54,228 nt of DNA from Haloarculaceae archaeon H-GB1-1 (lineage in GTDB: Archaea > Halobacteriota > Halobacteria > Halobacteriales > Haloarculaceae): NCBI GenBank assembly GCA_029688825.1, contig JARUKX010000025.1, positions 1 to 54,228 on the forward strand. Reading direction: 5' to 3'. Position numbers and translations under genes: made by a program. Positions 31,731 to 41,641 of the stretch are shown one piece after another. Every line of letters begins with the position of its first letter. Position 1 is the stretch's first letter. The notes beneath the pieces were generated by a model. The model searched no databases, was not told where the DNA came from, and saw only the letters and a list, made by a program, of their open reading frames with translations.

Positions 31731-33924
31731 GCGAATGAGCCGCGTCTCGGTGACCGGGTCGAAGCGCGTCATGGACGAGGTAATCGAAACCGTCCACGAC
31801 CTGAACCTGCTCCACGTCACCGAGTACGACGGGTCCTGGGACGGTTTCGATCCCGGCAACCCCGGCGAGGGTGCCGACGACGCGTCGGAGAAACTGGTGA
31901 CCGTCCGCTCGCTCCAGAGCATCCTCGACGTCGACGAGGAGAACGCGGGCCCGACGCGACTCGTCACCGACGAAGCGCTCGAAACCGAACTCGAAGACGT
32001 CCGGCAGGAGGTCAACGAACTCGACGACCGCCGCAACGACCTCTCCGACGAACTGCGCGCCGTCGAGGAGCGCATCGAGGACATGGAGCCGTTCGTCGCA
32101 CTCGGGATCGACCTCGACCTCCTCGGCGGCTACGAAAGTCTCTCCGTGCAGGTCGGGGAAGGGAATCCCGACTCCGTTCGCGCGGCGCTCGACGACGCGG
32201 GCGTCGACACCTACCAGCTCTTCGTCGAAGGCGACGTCATCGGCGTGTTCGCTCGGACGGACGAGGGAACGCTCCAGGACGCGCTCGTCAACGCGACGTT
32301 CTCCGCGCTGGAGATTCCGGACGTCGCGAACGACGACCTCGTCGACCACGAGCCGTCCGGTGGCGTCGACCCGGAGGAGTACCTCGCCGAGCTTCGTCAC
32401 CGCAAACAGCAGCTCGAATCCAAGCTGACCACCGTCGAGGACGAACTGAACGACCTCTCTCTCGACGTCGCGGGCTTCCTGCTCGCCGCCGAGGAGAAGC
32501 TCGCCATCGACGTCCAGAAGCGCGAAGCGCCGCTGACGTTCGCGACGACGGAGAACGCCTTCGTCGCCGAGGGTTGGATCCCGACGACTCGGGTCTCCGA
32601 GTTCGAGGGCACGCTCGAAAGCGCGGTCGGCGACAGCGTCGAGGTCGACGAACTCGAACGCGCGGCCTACGACGAAGACGGCCACGCTCACGAAACTGAA
32701 CACGTCGAAGGCAGCGGCGAGGCGCCCGGCAAGCCGACCGCCGCCGACGGCGGACTCGTCTCGATGGGCGAGAGCGAACCGCCCGTCGTTCAGGACAATC
32801 CCGGCCCGGTCAGACCGTTCGAGTCGCTCGTTCAGGTCATCAACAAGCCCAAGTACAGCGAACTCGACCCGACGGTGGTCCTGTTCCTGACGTTCCCGGT
32901 CTTCTTCGGGTTCATGATCGGCGACCTCGGGTACGGTGTGCTGTATCTCGGCATTGGCTACTGGATCGTCCAGTCCTTCGAGAGCGACGTCGTCAAGAGC
33001 CTCGGTGGTGTCGCGCTGTGGGCCGGTGGGTTCACCGCGCTGTTCGGTATCCTGTACGGCGAGATATTCGGCCTGCACGTGCTCGGCGACGTCCTCTGGA
33101 ACGGCAACCCGCCGATCCACAAGGGGCTGCAGCCACACTACGGCAAGTATGCGGAGGCCTGGCTGCTGGTGAGCGCCTTCGTCGGCGTGTTCCACCTCGT
33201 GCTCGGCCGCCTGTTCGACTTCAAGAACAACCTCAGCCACGGCTTCGGTGAGGCGATGCTGGAGAGCGGTTCCTGGATCATGCTCACCGTCGGCCTGTGG
33301 ATCTGGGTGCTCAGCACGAGCGTCAGCGGCCCGAAGCCGGACTTCATGTACACGGTGTTCTCCAGCGGTGACCAGGCTGCGATTCCGCTCGGGTTCACGG
33401 GCTTCTCGCCCACCGTCGGGATGGCCGGACTGGCCGTCGCCGCGGTCGGCATCGTGATGCTGATGAAGGCGGAAGGCGTCGGCATCGCGCTCATCGAGAG
33501 CATCACGCAGGGCTTCGGTCACGTCGTGTCCTACACGCGTATCGCCGCGGTCCTGCTGGCGAAAGCGGGGATGGCCTTCGTGGTCAATCTCCTGTTCTTC
33601 GGCGTGTACGTCACCGGACACGGTGAAGACGCGACGTGGCACTTCGGCCTCGGCCACATGCCCCACGTCGGTGATATGGTCCACGGCCACGAGGTGACGT
33701 CCATCATGTTCGGCGGTCTCTCCCACTCGGGTATCGCCGGCATCGTCGGCGGCCTGCTCATCCTCGTCCTCGGCCACCTGCTCGTGCTGGCGCTCGGGAT
33801 CACGAGCGCCGGTCTGCAGGCGGTGCGTCTCGAGTACGTCGAGTTCTTCGGCAAGTTCTACGAGGGCGGCGGCAAGAGCTACACGCCGTTCGGGTACGAC
33901 CGGACGTACACGACCGACAACTGA
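31717..33924 (+). CDS. atpI: A-type ATP synthase subunit I
   Basis: This 735-residue subunit a equivalent has a cytoplasmic N-terminal half with coiled coils (about 85-130 and 220-250). The C-terminal membrane half (about 375-720) carries at least seven helices. The essential Arg is in SYTRIAAVLLAKAGMAF (about 608). It forms the half-channels that carry ions past the K ring. The internal loop is rich in acidic residues and Gly-Glu (about 325-350). It overlaps atpH by 14 nt. A 255-nt gap then separates it from atpK, unusual within this operon. Confidence 0.95.
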   Translation: MLRPERMSRVSVTGSKRVMDEVIETVHDLNLLHVTEYDGSWDGFDPGNPGEGADDASEKLVTVRSLQSILDVDEENAGPTRLVTDEALETELEDVRQEVNELDDRRNDLSDELRAVEERIEDMEPFVALGIDLDLLGGYESLSVQVGEGNPDSVRAALDDAGVDTYQLFVEGDVIGVFARTDEGTLQDALVNATFSALEIPDVANDDLVDHEPSGGVDPEEYLAELRHRKQQLESKLTTVEDELNDLSLDVAGFLLAAEEKLAIDVQKREAPLTFATTENAFVAEGWIPTTRVSEFEGTLESAVGDSVEVDELERAAYDEDGHAHETEHVEGSGEAPGKPTAADGGLVSMGESEPPVVQDNPGPVRPFESLVQVINKPKYSELDPTVVLFLTFPVFFGFMIGDLGYGVLYLGIGYWIVQSFESDVVKSLGGVALWAGGFTALFGILYGEIFGLHVLGDVLWNGNPPIHKGLQPHYGKYAEAWLLVSAFVGVFHLVLGRLFDFKNNLSHGFGEAMLESGSWIMLTVGLWIWVLSTSVSGPKPDFMYTVFSSGDQAAIPLGFTGFSPTVGMAGLAVAAVGIVMLMKAEGVGIALIESITQGFGHVVSYTRIAAVLLAKAGMAFVVNLLFFGVYVTGHGEDATWHFGLGHMPHVGDMVHGHEVTSIMFGGLSHSGIAGIVGGLLILVLGHLLVLALGITSAGLQAVRLEYVEFFGKFYEGGGKSYTPFGYDRTYTTDN

Positions 33925-34179
33925 GCGACTCCGACTTTCCGTTCTCCGATTTCCGCGATTCGACTCCTCGAGAGCGTTCGCCCCCGCTTTCGGCGATATC
34001 CGTACGTTTCAGTTAGTGCGAATATGGTACTTCATCACGTGACAATAGTCTCCACTCTCTAGTGAAAAACCACGGGACGACGCGGGGCTGAACGCGTTTG
34101 GGAAGTTTTATGGGTGCGGTGGGGCCATCTACGCGTGTTCGGAGACAGCTGAATACCCGACTGTAGACCCAGTAAAACC
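33925..34179. other. 255-nt gap inside the atp cluster with a promoter for atpK
   Basis: No ORF is apparent. A box A (agttttatggg, 34104-34113) places a transcription start near 34135 and gives atpK a leader of about 45 nt. The upstream part has no T-tract of five or more, so readthrough from atpI is possible. Confidence 0.5.
34104..34113 (+). promoter_or_regulatory. Box A for atpK
   Basis: AGTTTTATGGG has a TTTTAT core like strong haloarchaeal promoters. It lies 67-76 nt before the atpK ATG, which implies a short 5' leader. A dedicated promoter here would fit the need for a multi-copy c-ring. Confidence 0.5.
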
Positions 34180-34440
34180 ATGATTGAAGCCCTTATCGCA
34201 TTCGCGTCCGTTGTATTGCAAGAAGGTACCGCTGCTGCTCCCGCTATCCCGGCATCCGCCGCCGCCGCACTCGGCGTCGGTCTGGCCGCGTTCGGTGCAG
34301 GGTACGCAGAGCGCGGTATCGGTGCTGCTGCTGTCGGCGCAATCGCAGAAGACGACGACATGTTCGGCCGCGGCCTGATTATGACGGTCCTGCCGGAAAC
34401 GCTCGTCATCCTGGCGCTGGTCGTCGTCTTCATCGTCTAA
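34180..34440 (+). CDS. atpK: A-type ATP synthase subunit K (proteolipid c)
   Basis: This 86-residue proteolipid has two membrane helices (about 26-54 and 65-86) joined by a polar loop (AIAEDDDMFGR). The ion-binding Glu is E73 in MTVLPETLVI, typical of haloarchaeal proteolipids that carry H+. A short hydrophobic N-terminal segment before the first helix may be a cleaved signal. It builds the rotor ring. It has its own box A about 70 nt upstream and is followed by atpE after 19 nt. Confidence 0.95.
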   Translation: MIEALIAFASVVLQEGTAAAPAIPASAAAALGVGLAAFGAGYAERGIGAAAVGAIAEDDDMFGRGLIMTVLPETLVILALVVVFIV

Positions 34441-34459
34441 ATCCACCCCTTTTCAAACA

Positions 34460-35044
34460 ATGAGCCTTGATACGGTCGTAGAGGACATCCGAGACGAGGC
34501 CCGCGCGCGTGCGGAGGAGATTCGCACGGAGGCCCAACAGCAGGCCGACGAGATCGTCGCCGAGGCCGAATCCGACGCGGAGGAGATCCGCGAGGAGAAA
34601 GAGCGCGAGGCCGAACGGACCATCGAACAGGAGCGCGAACAGAAGCTCTCCAGTGCGAAGCTGGAGGCGAAGCAGGCGCGCCTGGAAGCGCGACGCGACG
34701 TCCTCGAAGACGTTCGCGAGTCCGTCGAAGACGAGATCGCCGGTCTCGACGGTGACCGACGCGAGGAACTCACCCGGACGCTGCTCGACGCGGCGGCCGA
34801 GGAGTTCGAGGACGGTGCAGACGTCAGCGTCCACGGCGCTGCCGCGGACGAGGACCTGCTGGAATCGATTCTCGAGGACTACGACGGCTTCGCGTTCGCT
34901 GGAGACTACGACTGTCTCGGCGGCGTCGTCGTCGAGAGCGACGCCTCGCGCATCCGCGTGAACAACACGTTCGACTCCGTCCTCGACGAGGTCTGGCAGG
35001 ACAACCTACGAGACATCAGTTCCCAACTATTCGAAGACCAATGA
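34460..35044 (+). CDS. atpE: A-type ATP synthase subunit E
   Basis: This 194-residue peripheral-stalk subunit has a long N-terminal coiled coil (about 1-95, alanine/glutamate/arginine heptads) and a C-terminal globular domain with GDYDCLGGVVVESDASRIRVNNTFDSVLDEVW. It pairs with subunit H to hold the catalytic head against rotation. Its stop overlaps the atpC start by 4 nt. Confidence 0.94.
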   Translation: MSLDTVVEDIRDEARARAEEIRTEAQQQADEIVAEAESDAEEIREEKEREAERTIEQEREQKLSSAKLEAKQARLEARRDVLEDVRESVEDEIAGLDGDRREELTRTLLDAAAEEFEDGADVSVHGAAADEDLLESILEDYDGFAFAGDYDCLGGVVVESDASRIRVNNTFDSVLDEVWQDNLRDISSQLFEDQ

Positions 35045-36102
35045 GCACGGCCACCGACAACGAGAGCCCGAACTACGAGTACGTGACGGCTCGCGTCAGG
35101 TCGCGCCGTGCGGTGCTGTTCGACGACGACGACTACCGGAAGCTGGTCCGCATGGCACCCGGCGAGATCGCGCGCTTCATGGAGGAGACGGAGTACGAAG
35201 CCGAGATGGACGCGCTCGGCTCTCGTCACTCGGGTGTCAACCTCATCGAGTACGCACTGAATCGCAACCTGGCGAAGCACTTCGACGACCTGCTGCGGTG
35301 GTCGGAGGGCACGCTGTACGACTACATCGTCCGGTATCTGCGCAAGTTCGACGCGTGGAACGTCAAGACGGTCCTTCGCGGACTGTACTCCGACGCCGAC
35401 CGAGAGTCCATCGAGGACGACCTCATCGACGCCGGCGAGTTCAGCGAGGAGCAACTCGACGCGCTGCTCGCCGTCGACTCCATCGAAGGGGTCGTCGAGG
35501 AACTCTCCTCGACCATCTTCGGTGACGCGCTGGCGCCTGCGTACGAGGACTACGAGGAGACTGGCGTCTTGATTCCGCTGGAGAACGCCGTCGACCGGAC
35601 GTTCTTCGAGACCCTGCTCGCCGGACTGCCGGAGGAACCCAACCGTGCGACGGAACTCTACGTGGAGTTCCTCCACGCCGAGATCGACTTCCGGAACGTC
35701 CGCAACGCCCTGCGGCTCGCCCGCACGGGCGCGGACATCGAGCCCTCGGAGTACTTCATCGATGGCGGTCGCCTGTTCGACGAAGACGACCTGCGTCAGC
35801 TCGTCGGCAACCGCGACCAGCTCGTCGAACACGTTCGTTCGAGCCCGTACGGTGACGACCTCGACGCGGCGCTGGACATCCTCGAGGACGCTGACGACCT
35901 CATCCAGTTCGAGCACGCGCTCGACGCCGCGTTGCTGGAGTACGCCGACAAACTGTCGAATCGCTACCCGCTGTCCGTCTGTCCGGTGTTGTCCTACGTG
36001 CTCGCGAAGGAGCGCGAAGTCGACAACATCCGAGCCATCGCTCGCGGCCGCGAGGCCGGCCTGAGCGAGGACGAGATCGAAGACGAACTGGTGATACTAT
36101 GA
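35041..36102 (+). CDS. atpC: A-type ATP synthase subunit C
   Basis: This 353-residue helical subunit C (V-ATPase d homologue) opens with NYEYVTARVRSRRAVLF and has the repeated motif WNVKTVLRGLY and RNVRNALRLARTG, characteristic of the three pseudo-repeats. The subunit caps the K ring and connects it to the central stalk. It overlaps atpE by 4 nt at its start and atpF by 4 nt at its end. Confidence 0.94.
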   Translation: MSTATDNESPNYEYVTARVRSRRAVLFDDDDYRKLVRMAPGEIARFMEETEYEAEMDALGSRHSGVNLIEYALNRNLAKHFDDLLRWSEGTLYDYIVRYLRKFDAWNVKTVLRGLYSDADRESIEDDLIDAGEFSEEQLDALLAVDSIEGVVEELSSTIFGDALAPAYEDYEETGVLIPLENAVDRTFFETLLAGLPEEPNRATELYVEFLHAEIDFRNVRNALRLARTGADIEPSEYFIDGGRLFDEDDLRQLVGNRDQLVEHVRSSPYGDDLDAALDILEDADDLIQFEHALDAALLEYADKLSNRYPLSVCPVLSYVLAKEREVDNIRAIARGREAGLSEDEIEDELVIL

Positions 36103-36422
36103 GCCAGGAGATCGGCGTCATCGGCAGCCCCGAGTTCACGACCGGCTTCCGACTCGCCGGCGTCCGCAAGTTCGCGGACGTCCCGGACGACGACAAAGAC
36201 GACCAACTGGACGACGCCGTCGAGGAGATGCTCACCGACGACGACGTCGGCATCGTCGTCATGCACGACGACGACCTCGACCACCTCTCCCGTGGCGTCC
36301 GCAAGGACGTCGAGACGAGCGTCGAGCCGGTCCTCGTGACGCTCGGTGGCGGCACCGGCAGCGGAGGACTGCGCGAACAGATCAAACGAGCAATCGGTAT
36401 CGACCTGATGGAGGAAGACTAA
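36099..36422 (+). CDS. atpF: A-type ATP synthase subunit F
   Basis: This 107-residue central-stalk subunit has the opening EIGVIGSPEFTTGFRLAGVRKF and a Rossmann-like core with DDDVGIVVMHDDDLDHLSRG. It binds subunit D and the catalytic head. It overlaps atpC by 4 nt and is separated from atpA by 3 nt. Confidence 0.93.
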   Translation: MSQEIGVIGSPEFTTGFRLAGVRKFADVPDDDKDDQLDDAVEEMLTDDDVGIVVMHDDDLDHLSRGVRKDVETSVEPVLVTLGGGTGSGGLREQIKRAIGIDLMEED

Positions 36423-36425
36423 CCA

Positions 36426-38186
36426 ATGAGTCAAGCAACCGAATCTGACGTCCGCGAAGATGGCGTCATCGAGAGCGTAAGCGGTCCCGTCGTGACGGCG
36501 AAGGACCTCGACGCCCGGATGAACGACGTCGTGTACGTCGGCAACGAAGGGCTGATGGGTGAAGTCATCGAGATCGAGGGCAACATCACCACCATCCAGG
36601 TCTACGAGGAGACCTCCGACGTGTCTCCCGGCGAACCCGTCGAGAGTACGGGTGCGCCGCTGTCCGTAGACCTCGGCCCGGGCATGCTGGACAGCATCTA
36701 CGACGGCGTCCAGCGCCCACTCGACGTCCTCGAAGAGAAGATGAACTCCGCGTTCCTCGACCGCGGTGTGGACGCCCCGGGTATCGACCTGGAGAAGACC
36801 TGGGAGTTCACACCGACCGTCGAGGAGGGCGACGAAGTCGAGCCCGGCGACGTCGTCGGGACCGTTCCCGAAACCCCGAGTATCGACCACAAAGTGATGG
36901 TGCCGCCCGACTTCGAGGGCGGCGAAGTCGTCGCCGCCGAGTCCGGTGACTTCGACGTCGAAACGGCCGTCGTCGAACTGGACAACGGCGAAGAGATCAC
37001 GATGCACCAGGAGTGGCCGGTCCGCGAGGCCCGCCCGAGCCTGGAGAAGCAGACGCCGACGACGCCGCTCGTCTCCGGACAGCGTATTCTGGACGGCCTG
37101 TTCCCCATCGCGAAGGGTGGAACGGCCGCGATTCCGGGTCCGTTCGGCTCCGGGAAGACGGTCACCCAGCACCAACTCGCGAAGTGGGCCGACGCGGACA
37201 TCGTCGTCTACGTCGGCTGTGGCGAGCGCGGGAACGAGATGACGGAAGTCATCGAGGACTTCCCCGAGCTGGAGGACCCGGTCACCGGCAACGCGCTGAT
37301 GGACCGGACCTGCCTCATCGCGAACACGTCGAACATGCCCGTCGCCGCACGCGAATCCTGCGTGTACACGGGCATCACCATCGCGGAGTACTTCCGCGAC
37401 ATGGGCTACGACGTCGCGCTGATGGCCGACTCCACCTCCCGGTGGGCAGAGGCCATGCGCGAGATCTCCTCGCGCCTGGAAGAGATGCCCGGTGAAGAGG
37501 GGTACCCGGCGTACCTGGCCGCGCGTCTCAGCGAGTTCTACGAGCGCGCCGGCTACTTCGAGAACATCAACGGGACCGAGGGGTCCGTCTCCGTCATCGG
37601 CGCGGTTTCCCCGCCGGGCGGGGACTTCTCCGAGCCGGTCACCCAGAACACGCTCCGTATCGTGAAGACGTTCTGGGCGCTGGACGCCGACCTCGCAGAG
37701 CGTCGGCACTTCCCGGCGATCAACTGGAACGAGTCCTACTCGCTGTATCGCGACCAGCTCGACCCGTGGTTCGAGGACAACGTCGCCGCCGACTGGCCGG
37801 AACAGCGCCAGTGGGCCATCGACACCCTCGACGAGGAGGCCGAACTGCAGGAGATCGTCCAGCTCGTCGGCAAGGACGCGCTGCCGGAGGACCAGCAGCT
37901 GACGCTGGAAGTCGCGCGCTACCTGCGCGAGGCCTGGCTCCAGCAGAACGCGTTCCACGACGTAGACACCTTCTGTGAGCCGGAGAAGACCTACCGCATC
38001 CTCGGTGCGATCAAGACGTTCAACGACGAGGCGTTCGACGCACTCGACGCTGGCGTCCCCGTCGAGGAACTCATCGAGATCGAGGCCGTTCCCCGGCTCA
38101 ACCGGATCGGCGTGCAGGAGGACTACAACGAGTACGTGGACGAACTCGAATCCGACATCGAATCGCAGCTGCGGGAGCTGTACTAA
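36426..38186 (+). CDS. atpA: A-type ATP synthase catalytic subunit A
   Basis: This 586-residue catalytic subunit has an N-terminal beta-barrel, the non-homologous insertion (about 115-190), the P-loop [11 protein letters not shown] (about 236-246), [32 protein letters not shown] (DELSEED-equivalent region) and a C-terminal helical domain. It hydrolyses or synthesises ATP with subunit B in an A3B3 head. The frame is intact with no sign of an intein. It precedes atpB by 2 nt. Confidence 0.97.
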   Translation: MSQATESDVREDGVIESVSGPVVTAKDLDARMNDVVYVGNEGLMGEVIEIEGNITTIQVYEETSDVSPGEPVESTGAPLSVDLGPGMLDSIYDGVQRPLDVLEEKMNSAFLDRGVDAPGIDLEKTWEFTPTVEEGDEVEPGDVVGTVPETPSIDHKVMVPPDFEGGEVVAAESGDFDVETAVVELDNGEEITMHQEWPVREARPSLEKQTPTTPLVSGQRILDGLFPIAKGGTAAIPGPFGSGKTVTQHQLAKWADADIVVYVGCGERGNEMTEVIEDFPELEDPVTGNALMDRTCLIANTSNMPVAARESCVYTGITIAEYFRDMGYDVALMADSTSRWAEAMREISSRLEEMPGEEGYPAYLAARLSEFYERAGYFENINGTEGSVSVIGAVSPPGGDFSEPVTQNTLRIVKTFWALDADLAERRHFPAINWNESYSLYRDQLDPWFEDNVAADWPEQRQWAIDTLDEEAELQEIVQLVGKDALPEDQQLTLEVARYLREAWLQQNAFHDVDTFCEPEKTYRILGAIKTFNDEAFDALDAGVPVEELIEIEAVPRLNRIGVQEDYNEYVDELESDIESQLRELY

Positions 38187-38188
38187 CC

Positions 38189-39613
38189 ATGCAGAAAGAA
38201 TACAAGACGATCACGGAAATCAGCGGACCGCTGGTCTTCGCCGAGGTCGACGAGCCGGTCGGATACGACGAGATCGTCGAGATCGAGACCGCCGACGGCG
38301 AGACGCGCAACGGCCAGGTCCTCGAATCGACGAGCGACCACGTCGCCATCCAGGTCTTCGAGGGCACGGCAGGCATCGACCGCGAGTCGTCGGTGCGCTT
38401 CATCGGCGAGACGATGAAGATGGACCTCACCGAGGACCTGCTCGGGCGCGTCCTCAGCGGATCCGGCGAACCGATCGACGGTGGGCCGGACATCGAACCC
38501 GACGAGAAGCGAGACATCGTCGGTGAGGCGATCAACCCCTTCTCCCGGGAGTACCCCGAGGAGTTCATCCAGACGGGTGTGTCGGCCATCGACGGCATGA
38601 ACACCCTCGTGCGCGGCCAGAAGCTGCCGATCTTCTCGGCGTCCGGGCTGCCGCACAACGACCTGGCACTCCAGATCGCCCGTCAGGCGACGGTGCCGGA
38701 GGAAGCAAAGGGCGAGGACGGCGACGACGAGGGCAGCGAGTTCGCAGTCATCTTCGGCGCGATGGGAATCACCGCCGAAGAGGCCAACGAGTTCATGGAC
38801 GACTTCGAGCGCACGGGCGCGCTCGAACGCTCCGTCGTCTTCATGAACCTCGCGGACGACCCCGCCGTCGAGCGGACGATCACGCCGCGACTCGCGCTCA
38901 CCACCGCCGAGTACCTGGCGTTCGACAAGGGCTATCACGTGCTGGTCATCCTCACGGACATGACCAACTACTGTGAGGCGCTGCGCGAGATCGGTGCCGC
39001 ACGCGAAGAGGTCCCGGGCCGCCGTGGCTATCCGGGGTACATGTACACCGACCTCGCCCAGCTGTACGAACGCGCCGGCCGTATCGAGGGTCGCGAGGGC
39101 TCTGTCACGCAGATCCCCATCCTCACGATGCCCGGCGACGACGACACCCACCCGATTCCGGACCTGACCGGGTACATCACGGAGGGGCAGATCTACATCG
39201 ACCGCGACCTCAACAGCCAGGGCGTCAAGCCCCCGATCTACGTGCTGCCGAGCCTGTCGCGGCTGATGGACGACGGTATCGGCGAGGGCCTGACCCGCGC
39301 CGACCACGCCGACGTCTCGGACCAGCTCTACGCCGCGTACGCGGAGGGTGAGGACCTGCGCGACCTCGTGAACATCGTCGGTCGCGAGGCGCTCTCCGAG
39401 CGTGACAACAAGTACCTCGACTTCGCGGACCGCTTCGAGGAGGAGTTCGTCGACCAGGGCTTCGACACCGACCGCTCCATCGACGAGACGCTCGACCTCG
39501 GCTGGGAACTGCTCTCGATGTTCCCGAAGGCGGAACTCAACCGTATCGACGAGGACCTCATCGAAGAGCACTACATCGACGAGGAAACGGCCGAAGAAGT
39601 CACCGCGGACTGA
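38189..39613 (+). CDS. atpB: A-type ATP synthase regulatory subunit B
   Basis: This 474-residue subunit B resembles A but has a degenerate P-loop region ([18 protein letters not shown]). It retains [43 protein letters not shown]. It contributes to the nucleotide-binding interface with A. The start is 2 nt after the atpA stop. It ends the tightly packed part of the operon; an oligo-T tract follows 20 nt after the stop. Confidence 0.97.
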   Translation: MQKEYKTITEISGPLVFAEVDEPVGYDEIVEIETADGETRNGQVLESTSDHVAIQVFEGTAGIDRESSVRFIGETMKMDLTEDLLGRVLSGSGEPIDGGPDIEPDEKRDIVGEAINPFSREYPEEFIQTGVSAIDGMNTLVRGQKLPIFSASGLPHNDLALQIARQATVPEEAKGEDGDDEGSEFAVIFGAMGITAEEANEFMDDFERTGALERSVVFMNLADDPAVERTITPRLALTTAEYLAFDKGYHVLVILTDMTNYCEALREIGAAREEVPGRRGYPGYMYTDLAQLYERAGRIEGREGSVTQIPILTMPGDDDTHPIPDLTGYITEGQIYIDRDLNSQGVKPPIYVLPSLSRLMDDGIGEGLTRADHADVSDQLYAAYAEGEDLRDLVNIVGREALSERDNKYLDFADRFEEEFVDQGFDTDRSIDETLDLGWELLSMFPKAELNRIDEDLIEEHYIDEETAEEVTAD

Positions 39614-39633
39614 GGCTTTCCGGCAGCGACTCG

Positions 39634-39639
39634 TTTTTT
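39634..39639 (+). terminator. Oligo-T terminator after atpB
   Basis: The tract cgTTTTTTg lies 20-26 nt after the atpB stop with a GC-rich upstream. Archaeal RNA polymerase stops at such U-rich sites without a hairpin. It suggests that the main atp transcript ends before the Yip1-like gene. Confidence 0.55.
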
Positions 39640-39686
39640 GTTGGTGACGAATCCTCAGAGCGACCGCATGGATGAGGTAGCGGTTA

Positions 39687-39695
39687 ATTTAAATA
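39687..39695 (+). promoter_or_regulatory. Box A of the Yip1-like gene
   Basis: ATTTAAATA, in a locally AT-rich stretch, is centred 27 nt before ATG 39718. It supports a leaderless start there and rules out the TTG at 39697, which lies only 6 nt from the box. Confidence 0.65.
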
Positions 39696-39717
39696 TTTGC
39701 GAATCAGGGATGAAATC

Positions 39718-40353
39718 ATGTCGATGATCGACGTGATCACCAATCCACAGGCATTCTTCGCCCGCCGTGACGGTGATCTGTCATTGGTTCCTGCAGTAGG
39801 TATCGTCCTCCTAATCGCGCTTATCAACGTCGGGACCGGGTATCTCACGATTCAGGTCACGATGTCTGCACTGTCGGCCAGCGCGCAGGGCTTCCAGACG
39901 ATTGCACTCGTGACGACGGTTATCGGCGGGCTGTTCGGTGTTTTCGTCGCCTGGCTGTTCTTCGGCGGTCTCTTCCACTTGCTGGCGTCCGTCCTGTACG
40001 ACGGCGATGGATCGTTCACCGACACGCTCGCTGTCACCGGCTGGGGGAACGTGCCGAAGATCTTCGGCGGTATCATCGCGTTCGGCGTGACGTACTACGT
40101 GTTCGCCATCCAGGGTGTGACGATTCCCAGCTTCTCAGACCCGCAGGCAATCCAGCAGTATGCTGAGTCGATGAAGCACCATCCACTGCTGATGGTGTCG
40201 AGTGTCGCCGCCATCGCGTTCAAGCTCTGGAGTGGCTTCATCTGGACGTTCGGCGTCAGTACCGTACAGGACATCGAGGTTCGAGAGGCTGCCGTCGTCG
40301 TCGGTATCCCGCTCGCGATTTCGGTACTCTATTCAGTATACCAATTCGTCTGA
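39718..40353 (+). CDS. Yip1 domain membrane protein
   Basis: This 211-residue protein has five hydrophobic segments and the Yip1 pattern: IDVITNPQAFFARRDGDLSLVPAVGIVLLIALINV (about 3-37), GGLFHLLASVLYDGDGSFTDTLAVTGWGNVPKIFGG and a WSGFIWTFGVSTVQDIEVREAAVVVGIPL segment. In eukaryotes Yip1 proteins act in membrane trafficking; in prokaryotes the role is unknown. It sits between atpB and atpD, with its own box A and an oligo-T tract before it. It could be an accessory protein of the ATP synthase membrane part, or an unrelated insert. Confidence 0.8.
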   Translation: MSMIDVITNPQAFFARRDGDLSLVPAVGIVLLIALINVGTGYLTIQVTMSALSASAQGFQTIALVTTVIGGLFGVFVAWLFFGGLFHLLASVLYDGDGSFTDTLAVTGWGNVPKIFGGIIAFGVTYYVFAIQGVTIPSFSDPQAIQQYAESMKHHPLLMVSSVAAIAFKLWSGFIWTFGVSTVQDIEVREAAVVVGIPLAISVLYSVYQFV

Positions 40354-40408
40354 GCGACACCCGTCGACGGCCGCGCGGACGTTCCTACCGGCCAGTGGAA
40401 CTAACAAC

Positions 40409-40415
40409 GATTAAC
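40409..40415 (+). promoter_or_regulatory. Box A of atpD
   Basis: The sequence gattaac lies about 29 nt before the atpD ATG (40441), so atpD may have its own promoter in addition to any readthrough from the Yip1-like gene. Confidence 0.45.
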
Positions 40416-40440
40416 TGCCTCCACGAGCAACTCCCGCACA

Positions 40441-41124
40441 ATGGCTAAGGACGTCAAGCCCACCCGCAAGAACTTGATGCAGATCGAGGACCGCATCGAG
40501 CTGTCCGAGCGGGGTCACGACACGCTGGAGAAGAAGCGCGACGGCCTCATCATGGAGTTCATGGATATCCTGGACCAGGCACAGGACGTCCGCGAGGACC
40601 TCGACGACTCCTATCAGCGCGCCCAGCGCGCCATCAACATGGCGCGTGCGATGGAGGGCGACGTCGCGGTCCGCGGTGCCGCCGCGGCGCTGAAAGAGCA
40701 CCCCGAACTGACGACGGAGTCGAAGAACATCATGGGCGTCGTCGTCCCGCAGATCGAGTCCTCGAAGGTCCAGAAGAGCCTCGACGAGCGTGGGTACGGC
40801 GTCCTGGGAACGAGTGCGCGGATCGACGAGGCTGCAGACGCCTACGAGGAACTGCTGGAGAACATCATCCTCGCCGCCGAGGTCGAGACGGCGATGAAGA
40901 AGATGCTCGAGGAGATCGAGACGACGAAACGCCGCGTCAACGCGCTGGAGTTCAAGCTCCTGCCCGAGCTCAAGGACAATCAGGAGTACATCGAGCAGAA
41001 GCTCGAAGAGCAGGAACGCGAGGAGATCTTCCGGATGAAGAAGATCAAGGCCAAAAAGGAGAAAGAAGAGAAGGAAGCGCGCGAGGCCGAGCAGGACGCT
41101 GCCGAAGCAGCGACAGCGGATTAA
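40441..41124 (+). CDS. atpD: A-type ATP synthase subunit D
   Basis: This 227-residue central-rotor subunit has a long antiparallel coiled coil formed by N- and C-terminal helices ([34 protein letters not shown], and [43 protein letters not shown]). This is the subunit D signature. It is separated from atpB by the Yip1-like gene. Its TAA stop shares TTAA with the stop of the convergent PPOX gene. Confidence 0.94.
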   Translation: MAKDVKPTRKNLMQIEDRIELSERGHDTLEKKRDGLIMEFMDILDQAQDVREDLDDSYQRAQRAINMARAMEGDVAVRGAAAALKEHPELTTESKNIMGVVVPQIESSKVQKSLDERGYGVLGTSARIDEAADAYEELLENIILAAEVETAMKKMLEEIETTKRRVNALEFKLLPELKDNQEYIEQKLEEQEREEIFRMKKIKAKKEKEEKEAREAEQDAAEAATAD

Positions 41125-41534
41125 TCGTCCGGGTCGGGAATCTCGAACTCCTGGGTGACGACGTTTTTCGGGCGAATCTTCAACAGCACGTGATCGAGTT
41201 CGTGCGGATAGTCCGTCCCCCAGTACTGACGTGATTGGGCGTCCAGGTACGGACCGACCTCCGCGTCGTCGTCGGTCTGCTCGGCGACGGCTCCCCGAAC
41301 GGAGACGAACCGATAGGGATTGTCGGGATCGGTGATACTGAACGCGACCGTGGGCTCTCCCTGGATATTCTTGTGTTTTCGGCTGTTGCGCTGGACGGCG
41401 ACGAGAACGTACTCGCCGTCGTAGTCCACCCAGACCGGTGAGACGTGGCTCGTGCCATCGGGTAGCGTCGTCGCGAAGTGGGCGAACGTCTCTCGTTCGA
41501 ACAGGTCGCGATAGTCATCGGGAATAGTTGGCAT
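41121..41534 (-). CDS. PPOX-class flavin/F420-binding oxidoreductase-like protein
   Basis: This 137-residue split-barrel protein has [52 protein letters not shown], the pattern of the PPOX/F420-binding family, and [25 protein letters not shown] at the end. It probably reduces an unknown substrate using F420H2 or FMN. Start 41534 gives the family N terminus; the frame is open to 41594. Its stop overlaps the atpD stop within TTAA. Confidence 0.82.
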   Translation of the reverse strand: MPTIPDDYRDLFERETFAHFATTLPDGTSHVSPVWVDYDGEYVLVAVQRNSRKHKNIQGEPTVAFSITDPDNPYRFVSVRGAVAEQTDDDAEVGPYLDAQSRQYWGTDYPHELDHVLLKIRPKNVVTQEFEIPDPDD

Positions 41535-41641
41535 GGCGGCTTGTATAGGCGACGAACAATGAGTGTTTCTCCGGTCGGCGCTGTGGCCGTCCACTGCCAG
41601 CGAGCGACGCCTCTATTGGGTGGCGGGCCGGACGTATCGCC

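Noticed and set aside
31645-33777. 710-codon minus-strand ORF
   Set aside because: It is antisense to atpI, with a skewed His/Asp/Val composition typical of shadow frames in GC-rich DNA.
39697-39717. TTG start for the Yip1-like gene
   Set aside because: It lies only 6 nt from the box A centre, which cannot leave room for a transcript start before it. ATG 39718 is 27 nt away.
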